A DNA stretch of 64,000 bases from Escherichia coli (GCF_011881725.1 NZ_JAATUR010000009.1:1-64000); one strand, 5' to 3'. Counted from the stretch's first letter, positions 16,087-30,557 are shown. The notes: a model not told the origin generated them from the letters alone. Numbers and translations: made by a program.

Positions 16087-16738
16087 GCGGCAATTCATAA
16101 TCTCTGAAAATACCATGCAAAAAACTTCTTTTAAAAATCACCAGGTTAAGCGATTCAGCTCGCAACGCACTAACAAGCGCAAGTCAGAAAACCAGCCTAC
16201 GCGCGTGATCTTGTTCAATAAACCTTACGATGTCCTGCCACAATTCACCGATGAAGCCGGGCGCAAAACATTAAAAGAATTCATCCCGGTTCAGGGCGTT
16301 TACGCAGCGGGTCGTCTCGACAGAGATAGCGAAGGCTTACTGGTGCTGACCAATAATGGCGCGTTACAGGCGCGTTTAACCCAGCCGGGCAAACGCACCG
16401 GAAAAATCTATTATGTGCAGGTAGAAGGTATTCCCACGCAAGATGCACTTGAAGCCTTGCGCGCTGGCGTAACCTTAAATGATGGCCCTACCCTGCCTGC
16501 TGGTGTAGAACTGGTTGAAGAGCCGGAGTGGTTATGGCCGCGTAATCCGCCGATTCGAGAGCGTAAAAGCATTCCCACCAGCTGGCTGAAGATTACCTTA
16601 TATGAAGGACGTAATCGCCAGGTGCGCCGCATGACCGCCCATGTTGGTTTCCCCACGCTGCGACTGATTCGCTATGCGATGGGTAATTACACGCTGGATA
16701 ATCTTGCCAATGGCGAATGGCGAGAAGCAACAGAATAA
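16085..16738 (+). CDS. rluE: 23S rRNA pseudouridine(2457) synthase
   Basis: A 217-aa RsuA-family enzyme that isomerises U2457 of 23S rRNA. The catalytic motif [14 protein letters not shown] (Asp in RLD) and the C-terminal [10 protein letters not shown] are present. There is a basic N-terminus and no S4 domain. The conventional start ATG 16085 is reported, but it lies inside a TATAAT box; ATG 16115 (MQKTSF, 207 aa) may be the real start. nudJ follows nine bases later and mnmA, hflD and purB continue on the same strand. Confidence 0.94.
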   Translation: MRQFIISENTMQKTSFKNHQVKRFSSQRTNKRKSENQPTRVILFNKPYDVLPQFTDEAGRKTLKEFIPVQGVYAAGRLDRDSEGLLVLTNNGALQARLTQPGKRTGKIYYVQVEGIPTQDALEALRAGVTLNDGPTLPAGVELVEEPEWLWPRNPPIRERKSIPTSWLKITLYEGRNRQVRRMTAHVGFPTLRLIRYAMGNYTLDNLANGEWREATE

Positions 16739-16747
16739 GGACGCAAA

Positions 16748-18369
<1,622 letters not shown>

Positions 18370-18404
18370 TTATTTTCTTTAATTAAAACAAGGAAGCAGT
18401 GAAC

Positions 18405-19046
18405 GTGGCAAAGAATTACTATGACATCACCCTCGCCCTGGCCGGAATTTGTCAGTCGGCACGCCTGGTGCAACAACTCGCTCACCAGGGGCATTGTGAT
18501 GCCGATGCACTACACGTTTCACTCAACAGTATTATCGATATGAACCCCAGCTCCACGCTGGCGGTTTTTGGCGGCAGCGAAGCCAACCTGCGCGTCGGGC
18601 TGGAAACCCTGCTCGGCGTGCTCAATGCCAGCAGTCGCCAGGGCTTAAACGCTGAGTTAACCCGCTACACCCTTAGCCTGATGGTACTTGAGCGCAAGCT
18701 CTCTTCAGCCAAAGGCGCGCTCGACACCCTGGGTAACCGGATTAACGGCCTGCAACGTCAGCTCGAACACTTCGATTTACAGTCCGAAACGCTGATGAGC
18801 GCGATGGCCGCTATTTATGTTGATGTAATTAGTCCGCTTGGCCCACGCATTCAGGTCACCGGTTCCCCTGCCGTACTGCAAAGCCCACAGGTGCAGGCGA
18901 AAGTTCGCGCTACCCTGCTGGCAGGCATTCGCGCCGCCGTGCTCTGGCACCAGGTCGGCGGCGGACGTCTGCAACTGATGTTTTCTCGTAATCGCCTGAC
19001 CACTCAGGCAAAACAAATTCTTGCTCATTTAACCCCGGAGTTGTGA
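18405..19046 (+). CDS. hflD: HflD, high-frequency lysogenization protein
   Basis: A 213-aa mainly helical protein attached to the inner membrane. In E. coli it influences phage lambda lysogeny by binding CII. The start is GTG 18405 ([11 protein letters not shown]), with AAGGAAG eight bases upstream; the GTG at 18399 is too near that site. purB begins three bases after its stop, as in K-12. Confidence 0.96.
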   Translation: MAKNYYDITLALAGICQSARLVQQLAHQGHCDADALHVSLNSIIDMNPSSTLAVFGGSEANLRVGLETLLGVLNASSRQGLNAELTRYTLSLMVLERKLSSAKGALDTLGNRINGLQRQLEHFDLQSETLMSAMAAIYVDVISPLGPRIQVTGSPAVLQSPQVQAKVRATLLAGIRAAVLWHQVGGGRLQLMFSRNRLTTQAKQILAHLTPEL

Positions 19047-20420
<1,374 letters not shown>

Positions 20421-20433
20421 GCCTCGTATCAGT

Positions 20434-20456
20434 GCCGGATGGCGATGCTGTCCGGC
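20434..20456. repeat. Short REP-like hairpin
   Basis: GCCGGA...TCCGGC arms with the GCCGGATGGCG start typical of REP elements, located just after purB. It is truncated relative to a full REP and may serve as an mRNA 3' stabiliser. Confidence 0.6.
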
Positions 20457-20515
20457 CTGTCTATTACGATTATCCGCTTTTTATTTTTCCACTTTACCTC
20501 CCTCCCTTCCCCGCT

Positions 20516-20549
20516 GGTTTATTTAATGTTTACCCCATAAACACATAAT
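20516..20549 (+). promoter_or_regulatory. PhoP box and -10 of the phoPQ autoregulated promoter
   Basis: GGTTTA-N5-TGTTTA (20516-20532) matches the PhoP direct repeat. CATAAT at 20544-20549, 11 bases downstream, serves as -10. This is the arrangement for low-magnesium autoregulation of phoPQ. Confidence 0.85.
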
Positions 20550-20591
20550 CGCGTTACACTATTTTAATAATTAAGACAGGGAGAAATAAAA

Positions 20592-21263
20592 ATGCGCGTA
20601 CTGGTTGTTGAAGACAATGCGTTGTTACGTCACCATCTTAAAGTTCAGATTCAGGACGCTGGTCATCAGGTCGATGACGCAGAAGATGCCAAAGAAGCCG
20701 ATTATTATCTCAATGAACATTTACCGGATATTGCGATTGTCGATCTCGGTTTGCCTGACGAAGACGGCCTGTCGCTGATCCACCGTTGGCGCAGCAATGA
20801 AATTTCACTGCCCATTCTGGTATTAACCGCCCGCGAAAGCTGGCAGGACAAAGTTGAAGTATTAAGTGCTGGCGCTGACGATTACGTGACTAAACCGTTT
20901 CATATTGAAGAGGTCATGGCGCGGATGCAGGCATTAATGCGTCGTAATAGCGGTCTGGCTTCACAAGTCATTTCGCTGCCACCGTTTCAGGTTGATCTCT
21001 CCCGTCGCGAATTATCCATCAATGACGAAGTGATCAAACTGACCGCATTCGAATACACCATTATGGAAACGTTGATTCGTAATAATGGCAAAGTGGTCAG
21101 CAAAGATTCGTTGATGTTGCAACTCTACCCGGATGCAGAGCTGCGTGAAAGCCATACCATTGATGTACTGATGGGGCGTCTGCGCAAAAAAATCCAGGCG
21201 CAATACCCGCACGAGGTGATAACCACCGTTCGCGGCCAGGGTTATCTGTTCGAATTGCGCTAA
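20592..21263 (+). CDS. phoP: Response regulator PhoP
   Basis: A 223-aa OmpR-family regulator of magnesium starvation, acid and antimicrobial-peptide genes. The receiver domain (1-120) has the acidic pocket VVEDN, the phosphoacceptor Asp51 (IVDLGLPD) and Lys in TKPF. A C-terminal winged helix follows ([14 protein letters not shown]). The stop overlaps the phoQ ATG (TAATG), so the pair is coupled. Confidence 0.99.
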   Translation: MRVLVVEDNALLRHHLKVQIQDAGHQVDDAEDAKEADYYLNEHLPDIAIVDLGLPDEDGLSLIHRWRSNEISLPILVLTARESWQDKVEVLSAGADDYVTKPFHIEEVMARMQALMRRNSGLASQVISLPPFQVDLSRRELSINDEVIKLTAFEYTIMETLIRNNGKVVSKDSLMLQLYPDAELRESHTIDVLMGRLRKKIQAQYPHEVITTVRGQGYLFELR

Positions 21264-22723
21264 TGAAAAAATTATTGCGTCTTTTTTTCCCGCTCTCGCT
21301 GCGGGTACGTTTTCTGTTGGCGACGGCGGCGGTAGTACTGGTGCTTTCGCTTTCCTACGGTATGGTCGCCCTGATCGGTTATAGCGTTAGCTTCGATAAA
21401 ACTACGTTTCGTCTGTTACGCGGCGAGAGCAATTTATTCTATACACTAGCAAAATGGGAAAACAATAAGCTACATGTCGAACTGCCGGAAAATATCGACA
21501 AGCAAAGCCCCACTATGTCTCTGATTTATGACGAGAACGGCAATTTATTGTGGGCGCAGCGTGACGTTCCCTGGCTGATGAAAATGATCCAGCCTGACTG
21601 GCTGAAATCGAACGGTCTTCATGAAATTGAAGCGGATGTTAATGATACCAGCCTCTTGCTGAGCGGAGATCAGTCGATACAGCAACAGTTGCAGGAAGTG
21701 CAGAAAGATGATGACGACGCGGAGATGACCCACTCGGTGGCGGTAAACGTCTACTCGGCAACATCGCGGATGCCGAAGTTAACCATTGTTGTGGTCGATA
21801 CCATTCCGGTGGAGCTTAAAAGTTCCTATACGGTATGGAGCTGGTTTCTCTATGTTCTCCTGGCCAACCTGTTATTAGTGATCCCATTACTATGGGTCGC
21901 AGCCTGGTGGAGCTTACGCCCTATCGAGGCCCTGGCGCGAGAAGTCCGCGAACTCGAAGAACACCACCGCGAATTGCTCAACCCTGCAACGACGAGAGAA
22001 TTGACCAGTCTGGTGGGTAACCTCAACCGACTTTTAAAAAGCGAGCGTGAGCGTCACGACAAATACCGCACTACGCTCACTGACCTGACTCACAGCCTGA
22101 AAACGCCTCTGGCAGTGCTACAAAGTACGTTACGTTCTTTGCGAAGCGAAAAGATGAACGTCAGTGAGGCGGAACCGGTGATGCTGGAACAAATTAGCCG
22201 TATCTCGCAACAAATTGGTTACTACCTGCACCGCGCCAGTATGCGTGGCGGGACATTACTTAGCCGCGAACTACATCCAGTGGCCCCGTTGTTGGACAAT
22301 CTTACATCGGCACTGAATAAAGTTTATCAGCGTAAAGGCGTCAATATTTCCCTCGATATCTCGCCAGAAATCAGCTTTGTCGGTGAGCAGAACGATTTTG
22401 TTGAGGTAATGGGCAATGTGCTGGATAACGCCTGTAAGTATTGTCTCGAGTTTGTCGAAATCTCCGCAAGGCAAACTGACAAGCATCTCTACATAGTGGT
22501 CGAAGATGATGGTCCGGGGATCCCACAAAGCAAGCGTGAGGTGATTTTCGACCGTGGTCAACGCGTTGATACCTTACGCCCGGGGCAAGGCGTGGGGCTG
22601 GCAGTTGCCCGTGAAATTACTGAACAATACGATGGAAGAATCATCGCCGGAGAGAGCATGCTCGGCGGTGCGCGAATGGAGGTGATTTTTGGTCGCCAGC
22701 ATTCCATACCGAAAGATGAATAA
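21263..22723 (+). CDS. phoQ: Sensor histidine kinase PhoQ
   Basis: A 486-aa inner-membrane kinase sensing low Mg2+, acid pH and cationic peptides. TM1 is at about 17-38. The periplasmic PAS-like sensor includes the acidic patch QKDDDDAEM, which binds divalent cations at the membrane. TM2 is near 195-215, then HAMP. The phosphoacceptor His277 lies in [10 protein letters not shown], and the N, G1 and G2 boxes ([28 protein letters not shown]) are intact. Confidence 0.99.
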   Translation: MKKLLRLFFPLSLRVRFLLATAAVVLVLSLSYGMVALIGYSVSFDKTTFRLLRGESNLFYTLAKWENNKLHVELPENIDKQSPTMSLIYDENGNLLWAQRDVPWLMKMIQPDWLKSNGLHEIEADVNDTSLLLSGDQSIQQQLQEVQKDDDDAEMTHSVAVNVYSATSRMPKLTIVVVDTIPVELKSSYTVWSWFLYVLLANLLLVIPLLWVAAWWSLRPIEALAREVRELEEHHRELLNPATTRELTSLVGNLNRLLKSERERHDKYRTTLTDLTHSLKTPLAVLQSTLRSLRSEKMNVSEAEPVMLEQISRISQQIGYYLHRASMRGGTLLSRELHPVAPLLDNLTSALNKVYQRKGVNISLDISPEISFVGEQNDFVEVMGNVLDNACKYCLEFVEISARQTDKHLYIVVEDDGPGIPQSKREVIFDRGQRVDTLRPGQGVGLAVAREITEQYDGRIIAGESMLGGARMEVIFGRQHSIPKDE

Positions 22724-22798
22724 ATATGTCCTTTCTTCACGCATTACAGTATGCATCCGTTATAATCGGTTGCAGATACCCGCCTATGGACGCTTAAC

Positions 22799-23920
22799 AT
22801 GGAATACCAACTAACCCTTAATTGGCCCGATTTTCTTGAACGCCACTGGCAGAAACGTCCCGTGGTTTTAAAACGCGGCTTTAATAATTTTATTGATCCT
22901 ATTTCTCCCGACGAACTGGCGGGCCTGGCGATGGAAAGTGAAGTCGACAGTCGGCTGGTCAGCCATCAGGATGGCAAATGGCAGGTCAGTCACGGACCAT
23001 TCGAAAGCTACGACCATCTGGGCGAAACCAACTGGTCATTGCTGGTCCAGGCGGTTGATCACTGGCATGAAGCGGCCGCCGCGCTGATGCGTCCGTTCCG
23101 TGAACTACCGGACTGGCGCATTGACGACCTGATGATCTCGTTTTCCGTACCTGGCGGCGGCGTCGGCCCGCATCTCGATCAGTACGATGTGTTTATTATT
23201 CAGGGTACAGGTCGTCGTCGCTGGCGAGTGGGCGAAAAACTGCAAATGAAACAGCACTGCCCACATCCGGACCTGTTACAGGTCGATCCGTTTGAAGCCA
23301 TCATTGATGAAGAACTGGAGCCAGGCGATATTCTTTATATTCCGCCAGGATTCCCGCATGAAGGCTACGCGCTGGAAAATGCGATGAACTATTCCGTGGG
23401 TTTTCGCGCGCCAAATGCGCGGGAACTGATCAGCGGATTTGCCGATTATGTGCTGCAACGTGAGCTGGGCGGCAATTACTACAGCGATCCGGATGTCCCA
23501 CCTCGTGCTCATCCTGCAGACGTTCTACCGCAAGAGATGGATAAACTGCGTGAGATGATGCTGGAATTAATTAACCAGCCGGAACACTTTAAACAGTGGT
23601 TTGGAGAGTTTATATCCCAGTCACGTCATGAACTGGATATCGCGCCGCCAGAGCCGCCTTATCAGCCGGATGAAATCTACGATGCGCTGAAACAAGGTGA
23701 TGTGCTGGTGCGTCTGGGTGGTCTGCGCGTATTGCGCATTGGCGACGAAGTGTATGCCAATGGTGAGAAGATCGAATCCCCGCACCGTCCGGCACTCGAC
23801 GCGCTCGCCAGCAACATTGCGCTGACGGCGGAGAATTTTGGTGATGCGCTGGAAGATCCGTCATTCCTCGCAATGCTCGCGGCACTGGTCAATAGCGGAT
23901 ACTGGTTCTTCGAAGGGTAA
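22799..23920 (+). CDS. roxA: Ribosomal oxygenase RoxA (50S L16 arginine hydroxylase)
   Basis: A 373-aa JmjC-fold Fe(II)/2-oxoglutarate oxygenase (formerly ycfD) that hydroxylates Arg81 of ribosomal protein L16. The iron ligands HxD are in PHLDQYDVF (around 125-127), with the distal His in PPGFPHEGYALEN (around 187). A C-terminal winged-helix-like part follows. It stands 75 bases after phoQ, convergent with pepT. Confidence 0.97.
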   Translation: MEYQLTLNWPDFLERHWQKRPVVLKRGFNNFIDPISPDELAGLAMESEVDSRLVSHQDGKWQVSHGPFESYDHLGETNWSLLVQAVDHWHEAAAALMRPFRELPDWRIDDLMISFSVPGGGVGPHLDQYDVFIIQGTGRRRWRVGEKLQMKQHCPHPDLLQVDPFEAIIDEELEPGDILYIPPGFPHEGYALENAMNYSVGFRAPNARELISGFADYVLQRELGGNYYSDPDVPPRAHPADVLPQEMDKLREMMLELINQPEHFKQWFGEFISQSRHELDIAPPEPPYQPDEIYDALKQGDVLVRLGGLRVLRIGDEVYANGEKIESPHRPALDALASNIALTAENFGDALEDPSFLAMLAALVNSGYWFFEG

Positions 23921-23935
23921 GTTTGAATTGAAGCC

Positions 23936-23960
23936 GGATGCGGCATAACATGCCGCATCC
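23936..23960. terminator. Bidirectional hairpin between roxA and pepT
   Basis: GGATGCGGCA (23936-23945) / TGCCGCATCC (23951-23960), a perfect 10-bp stem between convergent genes. It has REP-like composition and no strong T tract on either side. Confidence 0.7.
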
Positions 23961-23968
23961 AGGTTCGC

Positions 23969-25195
23969 TTACTTCCGTTTCGCCGTTAACTCGGCAATAC
24001 GAACGATCACCTGCACCGCTTTTTCCATTCCTTCCAGAGTTACAAACTCATGTTTGCCATGATAGTTATAACCGCCGGTAAACAGGTTCGGACAAGGTAA
24101 TCCCATAAACGACAACTGTGCGCCGTCGGTACCGCCGCGGATCGGTTTCAGTTCCGGTTCAATATCGCAGTCACGCATCGCCTGCTGGGCGATATCAAGA
24201 ATATGCGGATGTTCAACCACTTTCTCGCGCATGTTGTAATAACTGTCTTCAATCACCAGTTCAATGTAGCAATCGGGGTGTAACCCTTTGCCCACTTTCT
24301 TGGCAATTTCCATCATCTTACGTTTACGCGCTTCAAACTGTTTACGGTCGAAATCACGAATGATGTAGTGCATATCGGCGCGCTCAACGGTGCCTTTCAT
24401 GCTCGCCAGATGATAGAACCCTTCATAACCTTCCGTCGTTTCCGGGCTTTCATCCGCCGGAACTTCCGCATGAATACGTGCGGCCAGCGACAGCGCATTC
24501 ACCATCACACCTTTCGCTGTGCCAGGGTGAACGTTATTACCTACAATTTTGATATTGACCGACGCGGCGTTGAAGTTTTCAAACTCCAGTTCGCCTACGC
24601 CACCGCCATCGACGGTGTAAGCCCAGCGTGCATCGAAGGCGTCAACATCAAAATGTTTCGCCCCTTTGCCCACTTCTTCATCTGGCGTAAAGGCAACACG
24701 AATATCGCCATGCGGAATGTTTTTCTGCTGCAATACCGCCAGCGCGGTCATGATTTCTGCAATACCTGCTTTGTCGTCAGCACCCAACAATGTTTTACCG
24801 TCAGTGGTGATCAGCGTCTGTCCCAGCAGTTGATGCAGAACCGGGAACATAACCGGTGATAAAACTTCATCGCCGATACCCAGAGCAATATCGCCACCGC
24901 GATAGTTTTCAACAATTTGCGGATTCACATTTTTGCCGCTGCAATCCGGTGAGGTATCCACATGAGAAATAAAGCCAATCGCCGGGATATCGCCAGGGAC
25001 GTTAGCAGGCAACGTCGCCATCAAAGTGCCCTTCTCACTTAAGGTCACATTAATAAGCCCCATCTCTTCGAGCTGCTCTTTCAGCAGATGCAATAACTTC
25101 CATTGGCCTTCAGTGCTGGGAACCTGTCTCACCCCCGCTTTAGATTGGGTATCCAGAGACACGTAGTTCAAAAATCGCTCAAGTAGTTTATCCAT
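23969..25195 (-). CDS. pepT: Peptidase T (tripeptidase)
   Basis: A 408-aa M20B zinc aminopeptidase removing the N-terminal residue of tripeptides. The di-zinc site residues are visible in SHVDTSPD (His near 78), GADDKAG, and PDEEVGKG (Glu near 173-174), with a C-terminal His in [13 protein letters not shown] 25195 ([12 protein letters not shown]) gives the standard length; an upstream in-frame start is not conserved. Divergent from potA. Confidence 0.98.
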   Translation of the reverse strand: MDKLLERFLNYVSLDTQSKAGVRQVPSTEGQWKLLHLLKEQLEEMGLINVTLSEKGTLMATLPANVPGDIPAIGFISHVDTSPDCSGKNVNPQIVENYRGGDIALGIGDEVLSPVMFPVLHQLLGQTLITTDGKTLLGADDKAGIAEIMTALAVLQQKNIPHGDIRVAFTPDEEVGKGAKHFDVDAFDARWAYTVDGGGVGELEFENFNAASVNIKIVGNNVHPGTAKGVMVNALSLAARIHAEVPADESPETTEGYEGFYHLASMKGTVERADMHYIIRDFDRKQFEARKRKMMEIAKKVGKGLHPDCYIELVIEDSYYNMREKVVEHPHILDIAQQAMRDCDIEPELKPIRGGTDGAQLSFMGLPCPNLFTGGYNYHGKHEFVTLEGMEKAVQVIVRIAELTAKRK

Positions 25196-25444
25196 GTAGT
25201 CACCCTCACTTTTTGTGACAACATTATTAAGAAGCAAGAAAAGACAAATATTGCGTCAGGTCACTTTTACCCCTGCAAGCGGGAATATTTATCAGCATTA
25301 CCTTAATGAATATAAAGCTAAGCCAGTAATTCACAACAAAGATTGGCGATTCAAGCGGTTTGCCGTAGAATTACGGCCCTCATTAAGAGTCACCAAGGTG
25401 GTTAACCACAAACCCCGCATCGGTAAGCCATCCGTTGCGTTTAC

Positions 25445-26581
25445 ATGGGACAGAGTAAAAAATTGAATAAACAACCGAGTTCGCTTTCACCGCTGGTGCA
25501 ATTGGCGGGAATTCGCAAATGCTTTGATGGTAAAGAGGTCATTCCCCAGTTGGATCTGACTATCAACAATGGCGAGTTCCTCACGCTGCTTGGCCCTTCT
25601 GGCTGCGGTAAAACAACCGTTCTTCGCTTGATTGCAGGTCTGGAAACTGTTGATTCCGGGCGCATCATGCTGGATAACGAGGACATCACCCACGTTCCGG
25701 CGGAAAACCGCTATGTGAACACCGTTTTCCAAAGCTACGCACTATTCCCCCATATGACCGTATTCGAAAATGTGGCCTTTGGGTTGCGCATGCAAAAAAC
25801 CCCCGCTGCTGAAATTACGCCCCGCGTAATGGAAGCCCTGCGGATGGTGCAGCTGGAAACCTTCGCTCAACGCAAACCGCATCAACTCTCTGGCGGTCAA
25901 CAACAACGTGTAGCCATTGCCCGCGCAGTGGTTAACAAGCCTCGTCTGTTGTTGCTGGACGAGTCCCTCTCAGCGCTGGATTACAAACTGCGCAAGCAAA
26001 TGCAGAACGAGCTGAAAGCGTTACAGCGTAAGCTTGGCATTACATTCGTCTTCGTGACTCACGACCAGGAAGAAGCACTCACCATGTCGGACAGGATTGT
26101 GGTGATGCGCGATGGTCGCATTGAACAAGATGGCACACCGCGTGAAATCTACGAAGAGCCGAAAAACCTGTTTGTTGCTGGGTTCATTGGCGAAATCAAT
26201 ATGTTTAACGCCACGGTCATCGAACGTCTCGACGAGCAGCGCGTACGCGCCAACGTTGAAGGCCGCGAGTGTAATATCTACGTTAACTTCGCCGTTGTAC
26301 CGGGGCAAAAACTGCATGTTCTGCTGCGCCCGGAAGACTTACGTGTTGAAGAGATTAACGACGACAACCACGCTGAAGGGCTGATTGGTTACGTTCGCGA
26401 GCGTAACTACAAAGGCATGACGCTGGAGTCTGTTGTCGAACTGGAAAATGGCAAGATGGTAATGGTCAGCGAATTCTTCAATGAAGACGATCCTGACTTT
26501 GACCACTCTCTCGACCAAAAAATGGCCATTAATTGGGTAGAAAGCTGGGAGGTCGTACTGGCTGATGAAGAACACAAGTAA
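25445..26581 (+). CDS. potA: Spermidine/putrescine ABC transporter ATPase PotA
   Basis: A 378-aa ATPase of the spermidine-preferential uptake system. Walker [10 protein letters not shown] lies near residues 50-58, the Q-loop at FQSYALFPH, the ABC signature LSGGQQQR, and Walker [14 protein letters not shown]-terminal TOBE-type regulatory domain follows. Its 3' end overlaps potB by 17 bases, the first of the tight junctions in potABCD. Confidence 0.98.
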   Translation: MGQSKKLNKQPSSLSPLVQLAGIRKCFDGKEVIPQLDLTINNGEFLTLLGPSGCGKTTVLRLIAGLETVDSGRIMLDNEDITHVPAENRYVNTVFQSYALFPHMTVFENVAFGLRMQKTPAAEITPRVMEALRMVQLETFAQRKPHQLSGGQQQRVAIARAVVNKPRLLLLDESLSALDYKLRKQMQNELKALQRKLGITFVFVTHDQEEALTMSDRIVVMRDGRIEQDGTPREIYEEPKNLFVAGFIGEINMFNATVIERLDEQRVRANVEGRECNIYVNFAVVPGQKLHVLLRPEDLRVEEINDDNHAEGLIGYVRERNYKGMTLESVVELENGKMVMVSEFFNEDDPDFDHSLDQKMAINWVESWEVVLADEEHK

Positions 26582-27422
26582 GTTCCAGAATGTAGTGATT
26601 GTCACTATTGTCGGTTGGCTTGTGTTGTTTGTCTTTCTGCCCAACCTGATGATCATTGGCACCAGCTTTTTGACCCGCGACGACGCCAGTTTCGTCAAAA
26701 TGGTCTTTACGCTGGATAACTACACGCGTCTGCTCGATCCGCTCTATTTTGAAGTGCTATTGCACTCGCTGAATATGGCGCTGATCGCCACTCTCGCCTG
26801 CCTGGTGCTGGGCTACCCGTTTGCCTGGTTTCTGGCGAAGCTGCCACACAAGGTACGTCCACTGCTGCTGTTTCTGCTGATTGTTCCCTTCTGGACCAAC
26901 TCATTGATTCGTATCTATGGGCTGAAAATTTTCCTCAGCACCAAAGGCTATCTCAACGAGTTTTTGCTCTGGCTGGGTGTAATCGACACACCAATTCGCA
27001 TCATGTTCACTCCCAGTGCGGTGATTATCGGTCTGGTTTACATTCTGCTGCCGTTTATGGTGATGCCGCTGTACTCCAGTATCGAAAAACTGGATAAGCC
27101 GTTACTTGAGGCCGCGCGCGATCTCGGTGCCAGCAAGTTACAGACCTTTATCCGCATCATTATCCCGCTGACGATGCCGGGAATTATTGCCGGATGTCTG
27201 CTGGTGATGCTGCCAGCGATGGGGCTGTTCTATGTGTCCGACCTGATGGGCGGTGCGAAAAACCTGCTGATCGGTAACGTCATCAAGGTACAGTTCCTCA
27301 ATATTCGTGACTGGCCGTTTGGTGCAGCCACCAGCATTACGCTGACTATCGTAATGGGCCTGATGTTGCTGGTTTACTGGCGCGCGTCTCGTTTGCTGAA
27401 TAAGAAGGTGGAACTCGAATGA
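26565..27422 (+). CDS. potB: Spermidine/putrescine ABC transporter permease PotB
   Basis: A 285-aa inner-membrane permease with about six transmembrane helices and the ABC-coupling EAA loop ([22 protein letters not shown]). ATG 26565 overlaps potA; a downstream GTG (VIVTIVGW) would give the shorter 275-aa form used in some annotations. potC starts four bases before its stop. Confidence 0.97.
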   Translation: MKNTSKFQNVVIVTIVGWLVLFVFLPNLMIIGTSFLTRDDASFVKMVFTLDNYTRLLDPLYFEVLLHSLNMALIATLACLVLGYPFAWFLAKLPHKVRPLLLFLLIVPFWTNSLIRIYGLKIFLSTKGYLNEFLLWLGVIDTPIRIMFTPSAVIIGLVYILLPFMVMPLYSSIEKLDKPLLEAARDLGASKLQTFIRIIIPLTMPGIIAGCLLVMLPAMGLFYVSDLMGGAKNLLIGNVIKVQFLNIRDWPFGAATSITLTIVMGLMLLVYWRASRLLNKKVELE

Positions 27423-28213
27423 TCGGTCGACTGCTTCGCGGCGGTTTTATGACCGCTATCTACGCGTACCTGTATATTCCAATCATTATTTTGATTGTGA
27501 ACTCCTTCAACAGCTCGCGCTTTGGCATCAACTGGCAGGGTTTTACCACCAAATGGTATAGCCTGCTGATGAACAACGACAGCCTGTTACAGGCAGCGCA
27601 GCACTCACTGACGATGGCGGTGTTTTCGGCGACGTTTGCTACGCTTATTGGTTCACTGACAGCAGTTGCGCTGTACCGTTATCGCTTTCGCGGTAAGCCG
27701 TTCGTTAGCGGAATGCTGTTTGTGGTGATGATGTCGCCAGATATCGTAATGGCGATTTCTCTGCTGGTGCTGTTTATGTTGCTGGGTATTCAGCTTGGCT
27801 TCTGGTCGCTATTGTTCTCGCATATCACCTTCTGCCTGCCATTTGTGGTGGTGACCGTGTATTCGCGCCTGAAAGGCTTTGATGTGCGGATGCTGGAAGC
27901 GGCGAAAGATCTCGGTGCCAGTGAATTTACCATTCTGCGAAAAATCATTCTGCCGCTGGCAATGCCTGCGGTGGCGGCGGGCTGGGTGTTAAGCTTTACC
28001 CTGTCGATGGACGATGTGGTAGTTTCGTCGTTCGTCACCGGACCAAGCTATGAAATCCTGCCGTTAAAAATTTATTCGATGGTCAAAGTCGGCGTATCGC
28101 CGGAAGTTAACGCGCTGGCAACCATATTACTGGTGCTGTCGCTGGTGATGGTTATTGCCAGTCAGCTTATTGCTCGTGATAAAACGAAAGGTAACACAGG
28201 GGACGTTAAATGA
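27419..28213 (+). CDS. potC: Spermidine/putrescine ABC transporter permease PotC
   Basis: A 264-aa partner permease with about six transmembrane segments and EAA loop MLEAAKDLGASEFTILRKIILP. Starts in an ATGA overlap with potB and overlaps potD by four bases, so all four genes are probably translated in a coupled way. The gene is intact; some lambdoid phages use it as an insertion site. Confidence 0.98.
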   Translation: MIGRLLRGGFMTAIYAYLYIPIIILIVNSFNSSRFGINWQGFTTKWYSLLMNNDSLLQAAQHSLTMAVFSATFATLIGSLTAVALYRYRFRGKPFVSGMLFVVMMSPDIVMAISLLVLFMLLGIQLGFWSLLFSHITFCLPFVVVTVYSRLKGFDVRMLEAAKDLGASEFTILRKIILPLAMPAVAAGWVLSFTLSMDDVVVSSFVTGPSYEILPLKIYSMVKVGVSPEVNALATILLVLSLVMVIASQLIARDKTKGNTGDVK

Positions 28214-29256
28214 AAAAATGGTCACGCCACCTGCTCGCGGCGGGTGCTCTGGCACTGGGCATGAGCGCCGCTCACGCCGATGACAACAACACGCTGTATT
28301 TCTACAACTGGACCGAGTACGTGCCACCAGGACTGCTTGAACAGTTCACCAAAGAAACCGGTATTAAGGTTATCTATTCGACTTACGAGTCGAACGAAAC
28401 CATGTACGCCAAGCTGAAAACGTACAAAGACGGTGCCTATGACCTGGTGGTTCCTTCAACCTATTACGTCGATAAAATGCGTAAAGAAGGGATGATCCAG
28501 AAGATCGACAAATCGAAGTTAACGAACTTCAGCAACCTCGATCCAGACATGCTCAACAAACCGTTCGACCCGAATAACGACTACTCCATTCCGTATATCT
28601 GGGGTGCGACAGCGATTGGCGTTAACGGTGATGCGGTGGATCCGAAATCTGTCACTAGTTGGGCCGATCTGTGGAAGCCTGAGTACAAAGGTAGCCTGCT
28701 GCTGACCGACGATGCCCGCGAAGTGTTCCAGATGGCGCTGCGTAAGCTGGGCTACTCTGGCAACACTACTGACCCGAAAGAGATTGAAGCTGCGTATAAC
28801 GAGCTGAAAAAGCTGATGCCAAACGTAGCGGCGTTTAACTCCGATAACCCGGCTAACCCGTACATGGAAGGTGAAGTTAACCTCGGCATGATCTGGAATG
28901 GATCTGCTTTCGTCGCACGCCAGGCAGGTACGCCAATTGACGTGGTGTGGCCGAAAGAAGGCGGCATTTTCTGGATGGATAGCCTGGCGATCCCAGCCAA
29001 TGCCAAAAACAAAGAAGGTGCGCTGAAACTGATCAACTTCCTGCTGCGCCCGGATGTGGCAAAACAGGTTGCTGAAACTATCGGTTATCCAACGCCAAAC
29101 CTCGCCGCGCGTAAGCTGTTAAGCCCGGAAATAGCGAACGACAAGACGCTCTACCCGGATGCTGAAACCATTAAAAATGGTGAATGGCAGAATGACGTTG
29201 GCGCAGCCAGCAGCATTTATGAAGAGTATTATCAGAAGCTGAAAGCAGGACGTTAA
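28210..29256 (+). CDS. potD: Spermidine/putrescine-binding periplasmic protein PotD
   Basis: A 348-aa solute-binding protein. The signal peptide ends AAHA-DDN (about residue 23). The mature protein has the family-1 binding-protein fold with the acidic and aromatic residues of the polyamine pocket (YNWTEYVP, STYESNETMYAK, IWNGSAF). Last gene of potABCD, followed by a strong terminator. Confidence 0.98.
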   Translation: MKKWSRHLLAAGALALGMSAAHADDNNTLYFYNWTEYVPPGLLEQFTKETGIKVIYSTYESNETMYAKLKTYKDGAYDLVVPSTYYVDKMRKEGMIQKIDKSKLTNFSNLDPDMLNKPFDPNNDYSIPYIWGATAIGVNGDAVDPKSVTSWADLWKPEYKGSLLLTDDAREVFQMALRKLGYSGNTTDPKEIEAAYNELKKLMPNVAAFNSDNPANPYMEGEVNLGMIWNGSAFVARQAGTPIDVVWPKEGGIFWMDSLAIPANAKNKEGALKLINFLLRPDVAKQVAETIGYPTPNLAARKLLSPEIANDKTLYPDAETIKNGEWQNDVGAASSIYEEYYQKLKAGR

Positions 29257-29265
29257 TTCAGCAAG

Positions 29266-29293
29266 CGGGCGGTGGTATTACCGCCCGTTTTTT
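29266..29293 (+). terminator. potABCD terminator
   Basis: CGGGCGGT (29266-29273) / ACCGCCCG (29280-29287) with TTTTTT at 29288-29293, nine bases after the potD stop. Confidence 0.92.
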
Positions 29294-29313
29294 ATTTCGC
29301 AAGGATGTGGCTA

Positions 29314-29775
29314 ATGAGTCAGGACAGTAAAGTTTTCTTTCGTATATTCCTCGGTATCGGTCTGGTACTGATCCTCATTTCTGTTGTTATCTTTTATAAC
29401 CAGTTCACCTATAGCAAAGACGCGATTCATACCGAAGGCGTCATTGTTGATACCGTCTGGCACTCCAGTCATTCTCATCGCACGGGTAAAAATGGTTCGT
29501 GGTATCCCGTCGTTGCCTTTCGCCCGACGCCAGATTACACGCTAATTTTCAATTCGAGTATCGGCAGCGATTTTTATGAAGACAGCGAAGGCGATAAAGT
29601 TAATGTTTATTATTCTCCAGGACATCCTGAAAAGGCTGAGATAAATAACCCGTGGGTTAATTTCTTTAAATGGGGGTTTATCGGCATTATGGGCGTTATT
29701 TTTATCGCCGTCGGTTTATTAATCAGTATGCCCTCCTCTAAAAAGACACGCAGGAAACGGAAGTCCCGCCCATGA
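29314..29775 (+). CDS. ymfA: YmfA, DUF3592-type inner-membrane protein
   Basis: A 153-aa protein of unknown function. Two transmembrane segments ([19 protein letters not shown] near 10-30, and [16 protein letters not shown] near 120-140) bracket a soluble loop with the [10 protein letters not shown]...YPVVAF...[13 protein letters not shown] pattern of the DUF3592 family. The C-terminus is strongly basic ([11 protein letters not shown]). The ATG at 29314 follows AAGGATG; an in-frame GTG at 29272 lies in the potD terminator and is rejected. ycfZ overlaps by four bases. Confidence 0.9.
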   Translation: MSQDSKVFFRIFLGIGLVLILISVVIFYNQFTYSKDAIHTEGVIVDTVWHSSHSHRTGKNGSWYPVVAFRPTPDYTLIFNSSIGSDFYEDSEGDKVNVYYSPGHPEKAEINNPWVNFFKWGFIGIMGVIFIAVGLLISMPSSKKTRRKRKSRP

Positions 29776-30557
29776 AAAAAATCATAATACTGCTCAGTTT
29801 ACTGATACTTCTGCCTCTGACGGCAACCAGTAAGCCATTGATTCCAATAATGAAGACACTTTTTACGGATGTTACAGGTACTGTACCGGATGCTGAGGAG
29901 ATTGCGCGGAAAGCGGAGCTTTTTCGACAACAAACCGGGATTGCGCCGTTTATCGTGGTTGTACCTGGCGTTAATGAAGCAAGCTTCAGGCAAAATGGCA
30001 AAGCGATGCTGGCGCATGCGTCATCTTCATTGAGTGATGTAAAAGGCAGCGTCCTGTTACTTTTTACCACCCGCGAGCCACGGTTAATTATGATAACCAG
30101 CGGCCAGGTTGAAAGCGGTCTGGACGATAAACATCTCGGCCTTCTGGTAGAAAATCACACTCTGGCTTATTTACATGCGGACCTCTGGTATCAGGGAATC
30201 AATAATGCATTGGCTGTTTTACAAGCACAGATATTAAAACAACCGACGCCACCGCTGACGTATTATCCGCATCCAGAACAACTGCATGAAAATGATCCAC
30301 CCGGCAGTACCACGACATTAGGCCTTTTTGCCTGGGCGGTTGCATTCATCGTCTTTACTGCATTTTTTAACTACACAACACGCCTTAATTATGCATTAAA
30401 GTTTGCAATGGCAATGACTATTGCCAATATGGGTTATCAGGCTTTATGTTTGTACATCGATAATAGCTTTGCGATTACCAGAATATCGCCGCTCTGGGCT
30501 GGGCTGATTGGTGTTTGTACGTTTATTGCCGCGTTGTTATTGACGAGTAAACGGTAA
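29772..30557 (+). CDS. ycfZ: YcfZ, inner-membrane protein with TPM-like domain
   Basis: A 261-aa protein of unknown function. A signal or anchor segment spans residues 1-20. A soluble domain like the TPM/Psb32 fold follows ([51 protein letters not shown]). Two or three C-terminal transmembrane helices follow ([32 protein letters not shown]). Coupled to ymfA by an ATGA overlap. The C-terminal membrane part differs moderately from K-12. Confidence 0.88.
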   Translation: MKKIIILLSLLILLPLTATSKPLIPIMKTLFTDVTGTVPDAEEIARKAELFRQQTGIAPFIVVVPGVNEASFRQNGKAMLAHASSSLSDVKGSVLLLFTTREPRLIMITSGQVESGLDDKHLGLLVENHTLAYLHADLWYQGINNALAVLQAQILKQPTPPLTYYPHPEQLHENDPPGSTTTLGLFAWAVAFIVFTAFFNYTTRLNYALKFAMAMTIANMGYQALCLYIDNSFAITRISPLWAGLIGVCTFIAALLLTSKR

